DNA of 64,000 nt, from NCBI RefSeq assembly GCF_900105675.1, contig NZ_LT629786.1, positions 2,294,001-2,358,000 of the forward strand, written 5' to 3'. Both the position numbers and the translations under genes were made by a program. Below, piece by piece: positions 35,288-43,658 of the stretch; positions within the stretch are counted from its first letter, which is position 1, and each line of letters begins with the position of its first letter. Under the pieces are notes generated by a model. That model was given only the letters and a program-made list of their open reading frames with translations. It ran no database searches and was not told the origin of the DNA. Source of the DNA: Pseudomonas synxantha. Lineage in GTDB: Bacteria > Pseudomonadota > Gammaproteobacteria > Pseudomonadales > Pseudomonadaceae.

Positions 35288-36718
35288 ATGGACATTGATT
35301 GGCCGGATCTGTGTGAGCTGGACAGCGCGACGCTATTGGCAGCTTATAAAAGTCGGCATCTGTCACCTGTTGACGTTGTGCGTGCGGCGCTTGATCGTTG
35401 CATAAAAGTTCAAGATGCGTTGAACGCCTTTACATATATTGATTTCGATGGTGCGCTGACAGCAGCCAAGGCATCTGAAAAGCGTTGGCGGAATGGGAAG
35501 CCGCTTTCGCTTATCGATGGTATCCCGACGACCCTTAAGGACATCTTCCACGTTGAGGGATGGAGCGTCCGCTATGGAAGTATGACAACGCCGGGAACGC
35601 CGAACAACCAAGATGCACCGTCCGTTTCTCGGCTGCGCGAAGCCGGGGCAGTGTTCATCGGCCAAACTGCCGCTCCGGAATACAGCTGGAAAACGGTTAC
35701 TGACAGCCCAGCGTTCGGTGTAACGCGTAATCCGTGGGATCCAACCTGTACACCAGGTGGCTCTTCGGGAGGGGCGGCTGTGGCGGCGGCCTGCGGGGCG
35801 GGTGTGTTACACCTCGGTACGGACGGTGGTGGCTCCATCCGGATACCAGCGTCCTTCACCGGAGTTTTTGGGCTAAAGCCCAGTCACGGCCGCGTTCCTG
35901 TCTACCCGCCTAGTTCGTTCGGCACAGTAGCGCACATCGGTCCAATTACGCGTACTGTCGCTGACGCTGCGGCGATGCTTCGGGTTCTATCAGGTCGAGA
36001 TTTACGTGATTGGACGCAACCGCCGATGGCGTTCCCGAACGTTTCTTTGGCGCCATTCACATGGAGAGGCAAACGAATCGGATACTGGCGTACACCCTGC
36101 ATCGGAAACGTGGATGGCCAAGTGGCCACGGCTATTGAAGCAACACTCGTAGGTTTGGAAGCGGCAGGGGCGTCGGTGACTGAGATGCGGCTCCCTTATC
36201 AGGATGAGCTCCTCGAGATGTACAACCGACACTGGTATATCGGGGCGGCAAATCTTCTGACATCAATCAGCACGCGAAACCATGCCAATCTTGACCCAGG
36301 ACTCCTCCGGGCCGCTACCGTTGGGCGCAGATACAGTGGGGTCGAGAGGCTGGAGGCAGAGGTTTGGCGGAACAGATATGGCTCGGCGATGGATAATTTA
36401 CTTTCTGATTTCGACTTTATCATGTCTCCATCCGTCCCAATCCTTCCCTTTGAGGTGGGTAGAGACGTTCCTCGGTCCAGCGATGCAAAAAGTTGGACTG
36501 AATGGTGCTCATTTAGCTTCCCCATCAATCTCAGTCAGCAGCCAGCCTGTTCTGTGCCATGTGGCTTGAGCAAAGAGGGGCTGCCAATTGGTTTGCAAAT
36601 CATTGGATCACGTGGAGCGGACTCAGACGTCCTCAGTGCAGCGCTCTGTTACGAGAGAGCATTTCCCGACCGACTTATACGACTAAAAGGCGCATGGCGG
36701 GGAATTGGTGCGGTATAA
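35288..36718 (+). CDS. Second amidase-signature family hydrolase
   Basis: A 476-residue amidase with triad residues K84 (GIPTTLKDIFHVEGW), S159 (TPGGSSGGAA) and S183 (GTDGGGSIRIPASF). It is only distantly similar to the amidase at 32358, so this is not a simple duplication. The start is placed at the ATG at 35288, where the family's N-terminal helix (LCELDSATLLAAYKSRHLSPVDVVRAALDRC) begins; its ribosome binding site is weak. It follows the alpha/beta-hydrolase on the same strand. Substrate unknown. Confidence 0.9.
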   Translation: MDIDWPDLCELDSATLLAAYKSRHLSPVDVVRAALDRCIKVQDALNAFTYIDFDGALTAAKASEKRWRNGKPLSLIDGIPTTLKDIFHVEGWSVRYGSMTTPGTPNNQDAPSVSRLREAGAVFIGQTAAPEYSWKTVTDSPAFGVTRNPWDPTCTPGGSSGGAAVAAACGAGVLHLGTDGGGSIRIPASFTGVFGLKPSHGRVPVYPPSSFGTVAHIGPITRTVADAAAMLRVLSGRDLRDWTQPPMAFPNVSLAPFTWRGKRIGYWRTPCIGNVDGQVATAIEATLVGLEAAGASVTEMRLPYQDELLEMYNRHWYIGAANLLTSISTRNHANLDPGLLRAATVGRRYSGVERLEAEVWRNRYGSAMDNLLSDFDFIMSPSVPILPFEVGRDVPRSSDAKSWTEWCSFSFPINLSQQPACSVPCGLSKEGLPIGLQIIGSRGADSDVLSAALCYERAFPDRLIRLKGAWRGIGAV

Positions 36719-36903
36719 CCTTGATCGTTATCCCCTTGTACAGGTTCGTCGAGCTGCCACCAACGTTTTACGCGTAATACAAGCCCATGGACTCAGCCTC
36801 GATAATGAAGAAATCCGAGGCCGCACCTCTGTCGTGGGTCGGCTGGTATCTAGCGCTGCATGCGAGGGGGGAGCTCGATGCAGCTAATTCTCGACATGTT
36901 GCA

Positions 36904-37032
36904 AATCATCGCGGCACCGCCCAGCGGACCAAACTGTTCGCTGACGCCTCTGATCAATCCGGCGGCGGTGCTCCACAAAAGGATTGCCACCAAACCGCAC
37001 ATAGTGGCCGCCCGCTCACTTCTTATCTGCAT
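36904..37032 (-). pseudogene. N-terminal fragment of a YddG-like aromatic amino acid exporter
   Basis: The minus strand codes TMCGLVAILLWSTAAGLIRGVSEQFGPLGGAAMI, which closely follows the first transmembrane segment of YddG/DMT-family exporters. The similarity stops abruptly after that, and the rest of the roughly 290-residue gene is absent. A truncated gene at the island edge fits insertion or deletion during island formation. Confidence 0.65.
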
Positions 37033-37193
37033 CGTGCCCTCTGCAACAAAATCGCAAGTCGACCGCACAGACTACCGAGCAAAGCTGGGAGCATAAAATG
37101 ATATTTCTGCGGTACAAACGATGCGCTGTAGCCATGTCATGAAGCTTGAGCCGCCGAAGCCTTTCATCACAATGCCCTCCACGTCTCATCTGA

Positions 37194-37245
37194 TTGGGGG
37201 GGCAATTCCGGTTCCTTAAAAAAAGCTGCCCCCACCAACGTCCCC
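37194..37245. repeat. Island-edge motif, copy D (right end of island 2)
   Basis: Opens TTGGGGGGGCAATTCCGGTT, continues CCTTAAAAAAAGCTGCCCCC and ends ACCAACGTCCCC. It is the direct-repeat partner of copy C at 30890-30940. Confidence 0.6.
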
Positions 37246-37365
37246 TACCGCCCCGCACCACGTTTTCCTCTCCACGCACAATGCCCGGTCAATGCAGGCG
37301 CTCGAATGACTGCCATCGACGGCATATTTACCTATATCCAGCCACAGACATATAGCCCGAAAAAA

Positions 37366-38550
37366 CTACAGCGCAAACTCCGCCCGGATCAGCGTGCCCC
37401 CTTCGGCGCGGTTGCTGGCGGTAATGGCTCCGCCATGGGCCTGGCAGATTGCGCGGGCGATGGACAAGCCCAGCCCGCTGCCGCCTGAATAACGCGCCCT
37501 GGAGCGCTCCGCCCGCCAGAAGCGGTCAAATACGCTGTCCAGGTGCTGAACCTCGATACCTGGGCCGCGGTCACCGATCTCTAACACCACCCGGTCTTCG
37601 ACTCTATGCGCCATGACGCTCAATTCGCCCCCGCTAGCCGCGTAACGCAGCAGGTTATCCACCAGGATATTGATCACCTGGCCCAGGCGATCGCGATCGG
37701 CATGCAGACGAAACCCATCGGCAATACTGACCTGCGCACGCACGCGGGCCTCATTCAGTTGCGGCTGGAACCAGGCCAGTCGTTCGGCGACCAGGGCCGC
37801 CAAGGAAAAATCGCTGCGCTCCAGCACCAACCGGCCGGCCCGGGCCATCGACAACAGGTGCAGGTCATCCACCAGTTTTCGCAGTTGATCGAGCTGGCGC
37901 TTGACCATGCCCAACTGCGCGGCATCGCTGGGGAACACCTCATCGAGCATGCCCTGCACCCGGCCCATGGCGGCGTTCAATGGCGTGCGCAGTTCGTGGG
38001 CGATGACCGCGCTGGACTCGCGTACATCGCGCTCATAGCGCTCCAGTTGCGTGGTCATGCTGTTGAAGTCGCCAATCAGTCGCTGCAGCTCATCGGGTGC
38101 GTCGCGGTGAACCGGCAGGCGCGTCAGGAAATCACCGCCGGCAACCCGTCGCGCGCCCTGGGCAATCGCCGAGAACTGGCTGGACAAAGGCCGCGAAAAC
38201 CACAAGCCACAGGCGATGATGATCGGAATAGCCGCCAGCACCAGGCAAGCCAGAATCAGCCAGTCGCGGTTGGCCATGTCCGGCAGGAAGAATTCCACCG
38301 GATAGTATTCGGCAACCAGTTGGCGCAAGCGTGTCTCATTGAGCTGCGGCTCGACGCGCAGCTGCAGCAACTCCTCGCGCGCAGCTGGCGGCAGGTGCCG
38401 CAAAAAGTACTGGTCCGACAGTCTGAAGTTGATCCACATGCAGATGGCGATCACCACCACCGCGCCGATCGCCAACAGGCTCATGCGCATGCCGACCCAG
38501 CGCCACAGGGGTTTGTCGTTGACCCGTGAGTTCTCAAGCATGGTGCTCAC
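37366..38550 (-). CDS. Two-component sensor histidine kinase
   Basis: A 394-residue inner-membrane kinase. Transmembrane segments lie at about 24-41 and 98-117 with a short periplasmic loop between. A HAMP region follows (about 118-172), then the phosphoacceptor H185 in AVIAHELRTPLN and a HATPase domain (NILVDNLLRYA, DRGPGIEVQHLDSVFDRFWR, GGSGLGLSIA). It resembles BaeS-type kinases. The frame can start at a GTG at 38550, overlapping the regulator stop, or at an ATG at 38541 with AGGTGA upstream. It forms an operon with the response regulator. Confidence 0.93.
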   Translation of the reverse strand: MSTMLENSRVNDKPLWRWVGMRMSLLAIGAVVVIAICMWINFRLSDQYFLRHLPPAAREELLQLRVEPQLNETRLRQLVAEYYPVEFFLPDMANRDWLILACLVLAAIPIIIACGLWFSRPLSSQFSAIAQGARRVAGGDFLTRLPVHRDAPDELQRLIGDFNSMTTQLERYERDVRESSAVIAHELRTPLNAAMGRVQGMLDEVFPSDAAQLGMVKRQLDQLRKLVDDLHLLSMARAGRLVLERSDFSLAALVAERLAWFQPQLNEARVRAQVSIADGFRLHADRDRLGQVINILVDNLLRYAASGGELSVMAHRVEDRVVLEIGDRGPGIEVQHLDSVFDRFWRAERSRARYSGGSGLGLSIARAICQAHGGAITASNRAEGGTLIRAEFAL

Positions 38551-39236
38551 CTGAACCGATAGCCAATGGAGCGCACCGTCACCAGTACCCCGACGATGCC
38601 ATGGGTTTCGAGCTTGCGCCGCAGGTTGTGCACATGGGCGTCGACAACGCGGGCCAGGGCTTCGCTTTCCGGCAGGCAGATTTCCAGCAGCTCATTACGG
38701 GTGAAGGCCTTGGAGGGGGTCTTCAGCAAGGTGACCAACAGTTTGAACTCCGTCGGCGTCAGGTCCAGCAACTGCGACGGCACATCGCGGTGTTCAATGG
38801 CCGCGGTAAAGGCGATGAGGTCCACTCGCAGGTTTTCATGACGCAGTAACTGTTCCACCGGTTGGCTGCCCGTGGTACGCCGCAACACCGCATGCACCCG
38901 CGCCACCACCTCGCGTGGGCTATAGGGCTTGACCACATAGTCGTCCGCGCCATAGCGCAAGGCGCCGAGTTTTTCCGGCTCGTCGCCCATGGCCGTGACC
39001 ATGATCACCGGCGTGTCACTGCTGCGCCGCACCGCAGACAACACCTCGGTGCCACTCAAGCGCGGCAGCATTACGTCGAGCAATATCAGGTCGGGCCGCC
39101 AACTTTTGTGCAGGTCCAGACCGCGCTGGCCATCTTCGGCCAGGGCCACCTCAAAACCGTCCCGACGCAGATAGGCTTCGAGAATGTTGGCGCTGTCGGC
39201 GTCGTCTTCGACGATGAGGATACGTTTTCCTGACAC
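38547..39236 (-). CDS. OmpR-family response regulator
   Basis: A 229-residue regulator. The receiver has phosphoacceptor D54 (ILLDVMLPRLSG), an acidic pocket (VEDDAD) and K in VVKPYSPRE. The C-terminal winged helix spans about 130-229 (LTPTEFKLLVTLLKTPSKAFTRNELLE). It starts at a GTG at 39236 after an AGAGG. Its stop overlaps the kinase start. The divergent mipA/alginate-lyase-family pair is a likely target by position (inference). Confidence 0.94.
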   Translation of the reverse strand: MSGKRILIVEDDADSANILEAYLRRDGFEVALAEDGQRGLDLHKSWRPDLILLDVMLPRLSGTEVLSAVRRSSDTPVIMVTAMGDEPEKLGALRYGADDYVVKPYSPREVVARVHAVLRRTTGSQPVEQLLRHENLRVDLIAFTAAIEHRDVPSQLLDLTPTEFKLLVTLLKTPSKAFTRNELLEICLPESEALARVVDAHVHNLRRKLETHGIVGVLVTVRSIGYRFR

Positions 39237-39455
39237 AAAGAAGCCTCTTGATGAAACCTTGATAATTCACGAACGGTTTATTGAAAGTCCGCGGGCAGTA
39301 TTGCCCTACGCCCGGCTTTCGCGAGCCGATCCTATGCCGACCACTGCATCGCTGTCCAAGCCTATCCAGCTGCCTGAACGTCTTGGCGCGGTTTTGCTGC
39401 GGGTCGCCACGCTGTCCGGCGCACCGCTATTTTCCTCCGCTGAAAGGGTTTCACC

Positions 39456-40268
39456 ATGAACTTGACCACTCCTCCTACCCGTACCGCGCTATGGGGCGCC
39501 GCCGCATTGATGGCCTGCACGCTCGCGGCCCCGGCACAGGCGGCCGACGCCAGCCCGGCAGCCGACAAGACCACCACTACCCTGGGCCTTGGCATGGGGA
39601 TCACGCCGCGCTACATGGGCGCCGACCGCTACCGCGCGCTTGTGCTGCCGATGTTCAGTATCCAGCGTGGCGTGCTGTTCGCCGACACCACCCGTGGGCT
39701 GGGCCTGCAATATCAATCCGACAGCGGCTTTGGCGCCAGCGCGGCGATCAACTACGACCTGGGTCGCAAGGAGAAGGACAGCGCCAGTCGCCCGGGCGAC
39801 CGCGAGCTGAACGGCATGGGCGATGTCAACGGCGCCACCGTCGCCGACTTCACCCTCAGCCAGCAACTGCTTGACTGGCTGTCGGTCAGCGGCGAAGCCG
39901 AACTGCGCATGGCCGGCGAGCACCGTGGCAACCGTTACCGCTTTGGCCTGGAAGGCATCCTGGTTCATACCGACAGCGACACCCTGGCTCTGGACATTGA
40001 CGCCCATGCCGGCGATGGCCGCTACAACCAAACCTTCTTCGGCGTCACCCAGGCACAGAGCCAGCGTTCGCTCTATGGCAAATACAGCGCCGATGCCGGG
40101 ATCTACGCCTACTCCGCCACCATGAACTGGCAGCACAGCCTGGACGCACACTGGTCGACGCTGGTCAGCCTGACGCTGACCCAGTACGCCTACCAGGCCC
40201 GTAACAGCCCGCTGGTCCGGCGTGAGAGCGCCGGCCTGGGCATGTTCGCCATCAACTACATCTTCTGA
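39456..40268 (+). CDS. mipA: MipA/OmpV-family outer membrane protein
   Basis: A 270-residue outer membrane beta-barrel with a signal peptide (LMACTLAAPAQA, cleavage about residue 29). The MipA/OmpV pattern is seen in TLGLGMGITPRYMGADRYRAL near the N-terminus, and it has a C-terminal phenylalanine (MFAINYIF). MipA binds lytic transglycosylase and penicillin-binding proteins in E. coli; many Pseudomonas members are simply two-component-regulated porin-like proteins. It is divergent from the two-component genes and 16 bases before the next gene. Confidence 0.92.
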   Translation: MNLTTPPTRTALWGAAALMACTLAAPAQAADASPAADKTTTTLGLGMGITPRYMGADRYRALVLPMFSIQRGVLFADTTRGLGLQYQSDSGFGASAAINYDLGRKEKDSASRPGDRELNGMGDVNGATVADFTLSQQLLDWLSVSGEAELRMAGEHRGNRYRFGLEGILVHTDSDTLALDIDAHAGDGRYNQTFFGVTQAQSQRSLYGKYSADAGIYAYSATMNWQHSLDAHWSTLVSLTLTQYAYQARNSPLVRRESAGLGMFAINYIF

Positions 40269-40284
40269 TAACGAGGCGCCAGGC

Positions 40285-41502
40285 ATGCAGGGTTTTGCAC
40301 AATTGTTCCGTGCTTGGGGCCGTCTCCTGATGCTCGGCGCGCTGTCGCTGAGTATCGGTGCCCAAGCCTCCGCGTTCGTCCATCCGGGCCTGTTGCAGAC
40401 CGAGGAAGACTTCATACGCATCCGCGAAAAACTGGCCAACCATAACCAGCCGTGGCTGGCCGGCTGGCAGAAGCTGATCGCCAACCGGCACGCATCCCTG
40501 GCCTGGAACCCAAGCCCGGTTGCGGTGGTGTATCGGGGGGCGGATGGTCGACATCCGGAAAACTACGCCAGGTTATTCAACGATGCTGCCGCCGCGTACG
40601 CCTTGGCCCTGCGCTGGCAGCTTTCGGGCGATACCGCGTATGCCGACAAAGCCGTAGCGATGTTGAACCAATGGTCCACCACCCTGACGGCGATTGAAGG
40701 CACATCGGAACGTTTCCTGGCATCCGGTTTGTATGGTTATCAACTCGCCAATGCCGCAGAGTTACTGCGCGGTTATTCAAGGTGGACGGCTGCGGACTTT
40801 CATCAATTCCAGCGCATGATGCTCACGGTCTTCTACCCGATGAATCATGATTTCCTGGTACGTCACAATAACGCGCGGGTCGACCACTATTGGGCGAACT
40901 GGGACCTGGCCAACATGAACTCGATGCTGGCGATTGGCGTACTGACCGACCGCCGCGATATCTATGATGAAGCGGTCAACTATTTCAAACATGGCGCTGG
41001 CAACGGTGCCATTGAGCACGTGGTCTGGAAGCTCTACGGCAATGGCCTGGGCCAGGTCCAGGAAAGCGGGCGTGACCAGGCGCATACATTGCTTGATATC
41101 GCCTTGCTCGGCAGTTTCTGCCAAATGGCCTGGAGTCAGGGTGAGGACTTGTTCGGTTACCAGAACAACCGCGTGCTACAAGGCGCCGAGTACGTGGCCA
41201 AGTACAACCTGGGCCACGACGTGCCGTTCACCCCCTTTATCAACAACGGTTTCAAGCAAACCGTTATCTCGCCGGTACATCGCGGCGACATCCGTCCGAT
41301 CTGGGAACTGCTCTACAACCACTACGTCGTGCTTAAAGGCCTCAAGGCGCCGTATGTGAAAGCCTTCGCGCAGAAGGCCCAGGTGGAAGGTGGTGGCGGA
41401 GATTACGGGCCGAACAGCGGTGGCTACGATCAGTTGGGGTATGGAAGCTTGCTGTATTCGTTGGGGGAATACGGGCTGTCCAACACTCAGCTGATGCCGT
41501 GA
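40285..41502 (+). CDS. Alginate-lyase-family periplasmic protein
   Basis: A 405-residue protein with an N-terminal signal peptide (LLMLGALSLSIGAQASA). The helical toroid pattern of the alginate_lyase family follows (FVHPGLLQTEEDFIRIREKLANHNQPWLAGW; then HNNARVDHYWANWDLANMNSML). It probably cleaves a uronate or other acidic polysaccharide in the periplasm; the true substrate is uncertain because the active-site motif differs from classic AlgL. The ATG at 40285 is chosen because the signal peptide begins there. It follows mipA closely and likely shares its promoter. Confidence 0.82.
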   Translation: MQGFAQLFRAWGRLLMLGALSLSIGAQASAFVHPGLLQTEEDFIRIREKLANHNQPWLAGWQKLIANRHASLAWNPSPVAVVYRGADGRHPENYARLFNDAAAAYALALRWQLSGDTAYADKAVAMLNQWSTTLTAIEGTSERFLASGLYGYQLANAAELLRGYSRWTAADFHQFQRMMLTVFYPMNHDFLVRHNNARVDHYWANWDLANMNSMLAIGVLTDRRDIYDEAVNYFKHGAGNGAIEHVVWKLYGNGLGQVQESGRDQAHTLLDIALLGSFCQMAWSQGEDLFGYQNNRVLQGAEYVAKYNLGHDVPFTPFINNGFKQTVISPVHRGDIRPIWELLYNHYVVLKGLKAPYVKAFAQKAQVEGGGGDYGPNSGGYDQLGYGSLLYSLGEYGLSNTQLMP

Positions 41503-41518
41503 GGGCCTCAGTGCGCCC

Positions 41519-42412
41519 CTACGTCACTTCCTGACGCGGAGCGCGGCCCAGCGACCAACCGAAGTTCATCCCAGCGGCCGCCAGCAGGATGGCGCTCGCT
41601 CCGATCACTTGCAGGACGCTGAGCGGATGCGCAAAGGCAACCCAGTCGACCAGGATCGCCATGATCGGATAGATGAATGACAGAGCCCCCACCAGCGCCG
41701 TGGGGATTTTCTGAATGGCGCTGTACAGCAAGGTGGACATGAGCCCGGTATGAACCACGCCGATAATGATCAGGTACGTCCAGGCGCCCTCCACCGTATC
41801 GACCGTGCCCACGTCCACGAACGGGGCCAGGACCAGCGCACCGACCACCATCTGGATCAGCACGATCAGGTGCGCGGGCAGGTCCTTGAGGCGTTTGGTG
41901 ATCGCTGCAGCCACCGCGTAGAAGAAGGCTGAAGCCAGGGCCAGGCAGACGCCCAGCACGTAGTCGGCACCCGTGGCCTGGCCATTGCCCTTGGCGGATA
42001 CGATCAGCATCAGGCCGGCGAAGGCCAACAGCAGCCAGCAGACCTTGGCGGCGCTGAGGCGTTCGGCAAAAAACACTACACCCAGGCCCACCAGCATGAA
42101 CGGCTGGACGTGGTAGACCACCGTGGCAACGGCGATGGAGGAGTGTTTGTAGGCACTGAACAGCAGCACCCAGTTGAGGATCAGCGCCAGCCCGCCCAGG
42201 CACACCAGCATGAATTGCCGCAGGCTGATCACAGAGCGGCGCAGCACCCCAAGCACGAGGCACGCCACCAGCATCGCCATGGCGCCGAACACGCAACGCC
42301 AGAACACCACGGCCTCCGGGCTCTGCCCCGACATGACGACGAACCAGCCCACTGTGCCGGAGATCAACATGGCCGAGATCATTTCGAGGGTTCCGCGGGT
42401 TTGCGCCTTCAT
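41519..42412 (-). CDS. DMT/EamA-family transporter
   Basis: A roughly 297-residue inner-membrane exporter with ten predicted transmembrane segments and two EamA repeats (first ending about residue 140, second about 155-285). Family members export amino acids or metabolites. The frame also allows a GTG at 42415; the ATG at 42412 is adjacent. Divergent from the XRE-cupin regulator at 42565, the common arrangement for regulator and exporter. Confidence 0.9.
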   Translation of the reverse strand: MKAQTRGTLEMISAMLISGTVGWFVVMSGQSPEAVVFWRCVFGAMAMLVACLVLGVLRRSVISLRQFMLVCLGGLALILNWVLLFSAYKHSSIAVATVVYHVQPFMLVGLGVVFFAERLSAAKVCWLLLAFAGLMLIVSAKGNGQATGADYVLGVCLALASAFFYAVAAAITKRLKDLPAHLIVLIQMVVGALVLAPFVDVGTVDTVEGAWTYLIIIGVVHTGLMSTLLYSAIQKIPTALVGALSFIYPIMAILVDWVAFAHPLSVLQVIGASAILLAAAGMNFGWSLGRAPRQEVT

Positions 42413-42564
42413 CACTCACTGCTTCCTTGCTCTCGACATTGCCGTAACCTGAGCCGCCATAGGCAGTCCAGCCGCAAATTCGAACTTTATAATGAACTAT
42501 TGAACGGTATACTGAACAAGGCGTTTAAAAGCGTCAACTCATTTAAGGATGATTTATAAAACAA

Positions 42565-43146
42565 ATGACCGACATAACGAACGCCATGACCATAAACACC
42601 CCGAGCCGAATCGACCTGCTGGCACTTTCCATCAAACGCGAGCGCCTGGCCGCCGGGCTTTCCTTGACCGAATTGGCGAAACGCGCCGGGGTAGCCAAGT
42701 CGACCTTGTCTCAATTGGAGTCGGGCATCGGTAACCCCAGCATCGAGACCTTATGGGCGCTGGCGATGGCAATGGGTTTGCAAGTCACCCGGTTCTTCGA
42801 GCAACCCCAGCAGACGCTACGGGTGATCCGCGCCAACGAGGGCATGACCGCCTATGCCGAGACGGCCAATTACGCAGCGACACTGCTTGCCGATTGCCCT
42901 GCGGGGGTACAGCGCGACATCTACCGGCTGAAGGTGCAGCCCGGCGAAGTGCGGCTGTCTCAGCCTCACCCTTCGGGCACCATAGAGCACGTGGTGTTGT
43001 GCAGTGGCAGCGCCCATATAGGCCCGGCAAGCGGGCCTGTATTGCTGAACGCTGGCGACTACATCAGCTACCTGGCAAATGTGCCGCATGTGTTCGAAGC
43101 ACTCGAGGCGAATACCACGGCGGTGATGGTGATAGAGCATTCCTGA
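42565..43146 (+). CDS. XRE-cupin transcriptional regulator
   Basis: A 193-residue regulator with an XRE helix-turn-helix (IKRERLAAGLSLTELAKRAGVAKSTLSQLESGIGNPSIETLWALAMAMG, about residues 18-67) and a C-terminal cupin domain (PHPSGTIEHVVLCSGSAHIGP, LLNAGDYISYLANVPHVFEAL). Such proteins sense a small metabolite and usually repress the adjacent exporter. ATGs at 42565 and 42589 are both possible, and neither has a well-spaced ribosome binding site. Divergent from the DMT exporter. Confidence 0.9.
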   Translation: MTDITNAMTINTPSRIDLLALSIKRERLAAGLSLTELAKRAGVAKSTLSQLESGIGNPSIETLWALAMAMGLQVTRFFEQPQQTLRVIRANEGMTAYAETANYAATLLADCPAGVQRDIYRLKVQPGEVRLSQPHPSGTIEHVVLCSGSAHIGPASGPVLLNAGDYISYLANVPHVFEALEANTTAVMVIEHS

Positions 43147-43147
43147 G

Positions 43148-43390
43148 AAGGAGGCCCTGGAAACGGCGGGGCTGCGCGGTGTTGGCATCGCCAACCTGCC
43201 GACCGCCGTCGTGGCCGCTGAGATCGCCGATGGACGCCCGATTGCGTTGCTGCCTGAGTGGCAGCCCGCCGAAGGTGTGATTACCGTCGTCTTTGCGTCC
43301 AGGCGTGGGCTGATGCCCTCGGTGCGGTCCTCGATCGACTTCCTGGGCGAGGCGTTCGATGCAGCCGACTCAGTCAAGTCTGGCTCTTGA
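43148..43390 (+). pseudogene. C-terminal remnant of a LysR-family regulator
   Basis: An open frame without a start codes ALETAGLRGVGIANLPTAVVAAEIADGRPIALLPEWQP followed by ASRRGLMPSVRSSIDFLGEAF. This is the unmistakable end of a LysR effector domain (about 79 codons to the TGA at 43388-43390). The DNA-binding and central parts are absent; instead the XRE-cupin gene ends 2 bases before. Its position upstream of mexE on the same strand is where a MexT-like activator would lie, so a lost activator is possible (inference). Confidence 0.8.
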
Positions 43391-43658
43391 CCTTGCTCCA
43401 CAACCGCACCCGCTCCATTCTCAGCGTTGGCGTGCAGAAAAGCGGAAGACCAAAGGCCGCAAAGGTTCCTTGCACGCTCAGCAATAGTCTTTTGTCATCA
43501 CGTCCATTGATAGCACCCTAACGAAACGCTCATGCTAGAGGGCTAAGTGCGCGCTTATATCATTCCGAATGATAGTTACCTTTGCTTCATTCGATTCGTG
43601 ACATACCGCCTCGCCGCGCATGATCCGCCCATCTCAAATACATTGGCGGATGCACCTC
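43391..43658. other. Promoter region of the RND operon
   Basis: About 270 bp between the LysR remnant and mexE. An AT-rich section around 43550-43610 probably holds the promoter. No clear operator was identified. Confidence 0.4.

Larger units (their letters stand above)
36719..37365. other. Right junction of island 2
   Basis: This 647-bp region has no intact gene. It contains a minus-strand yddG-like fragment (36904-37032) and edge motif copy D (37194-37245). The part at 36719-36890 stays open in a plus-strand frame (YNLDRYPLVQVRRAATNVLRVIQAHGL) that I cannot assign; it may be another gene remnant. Confidence 0.55.
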
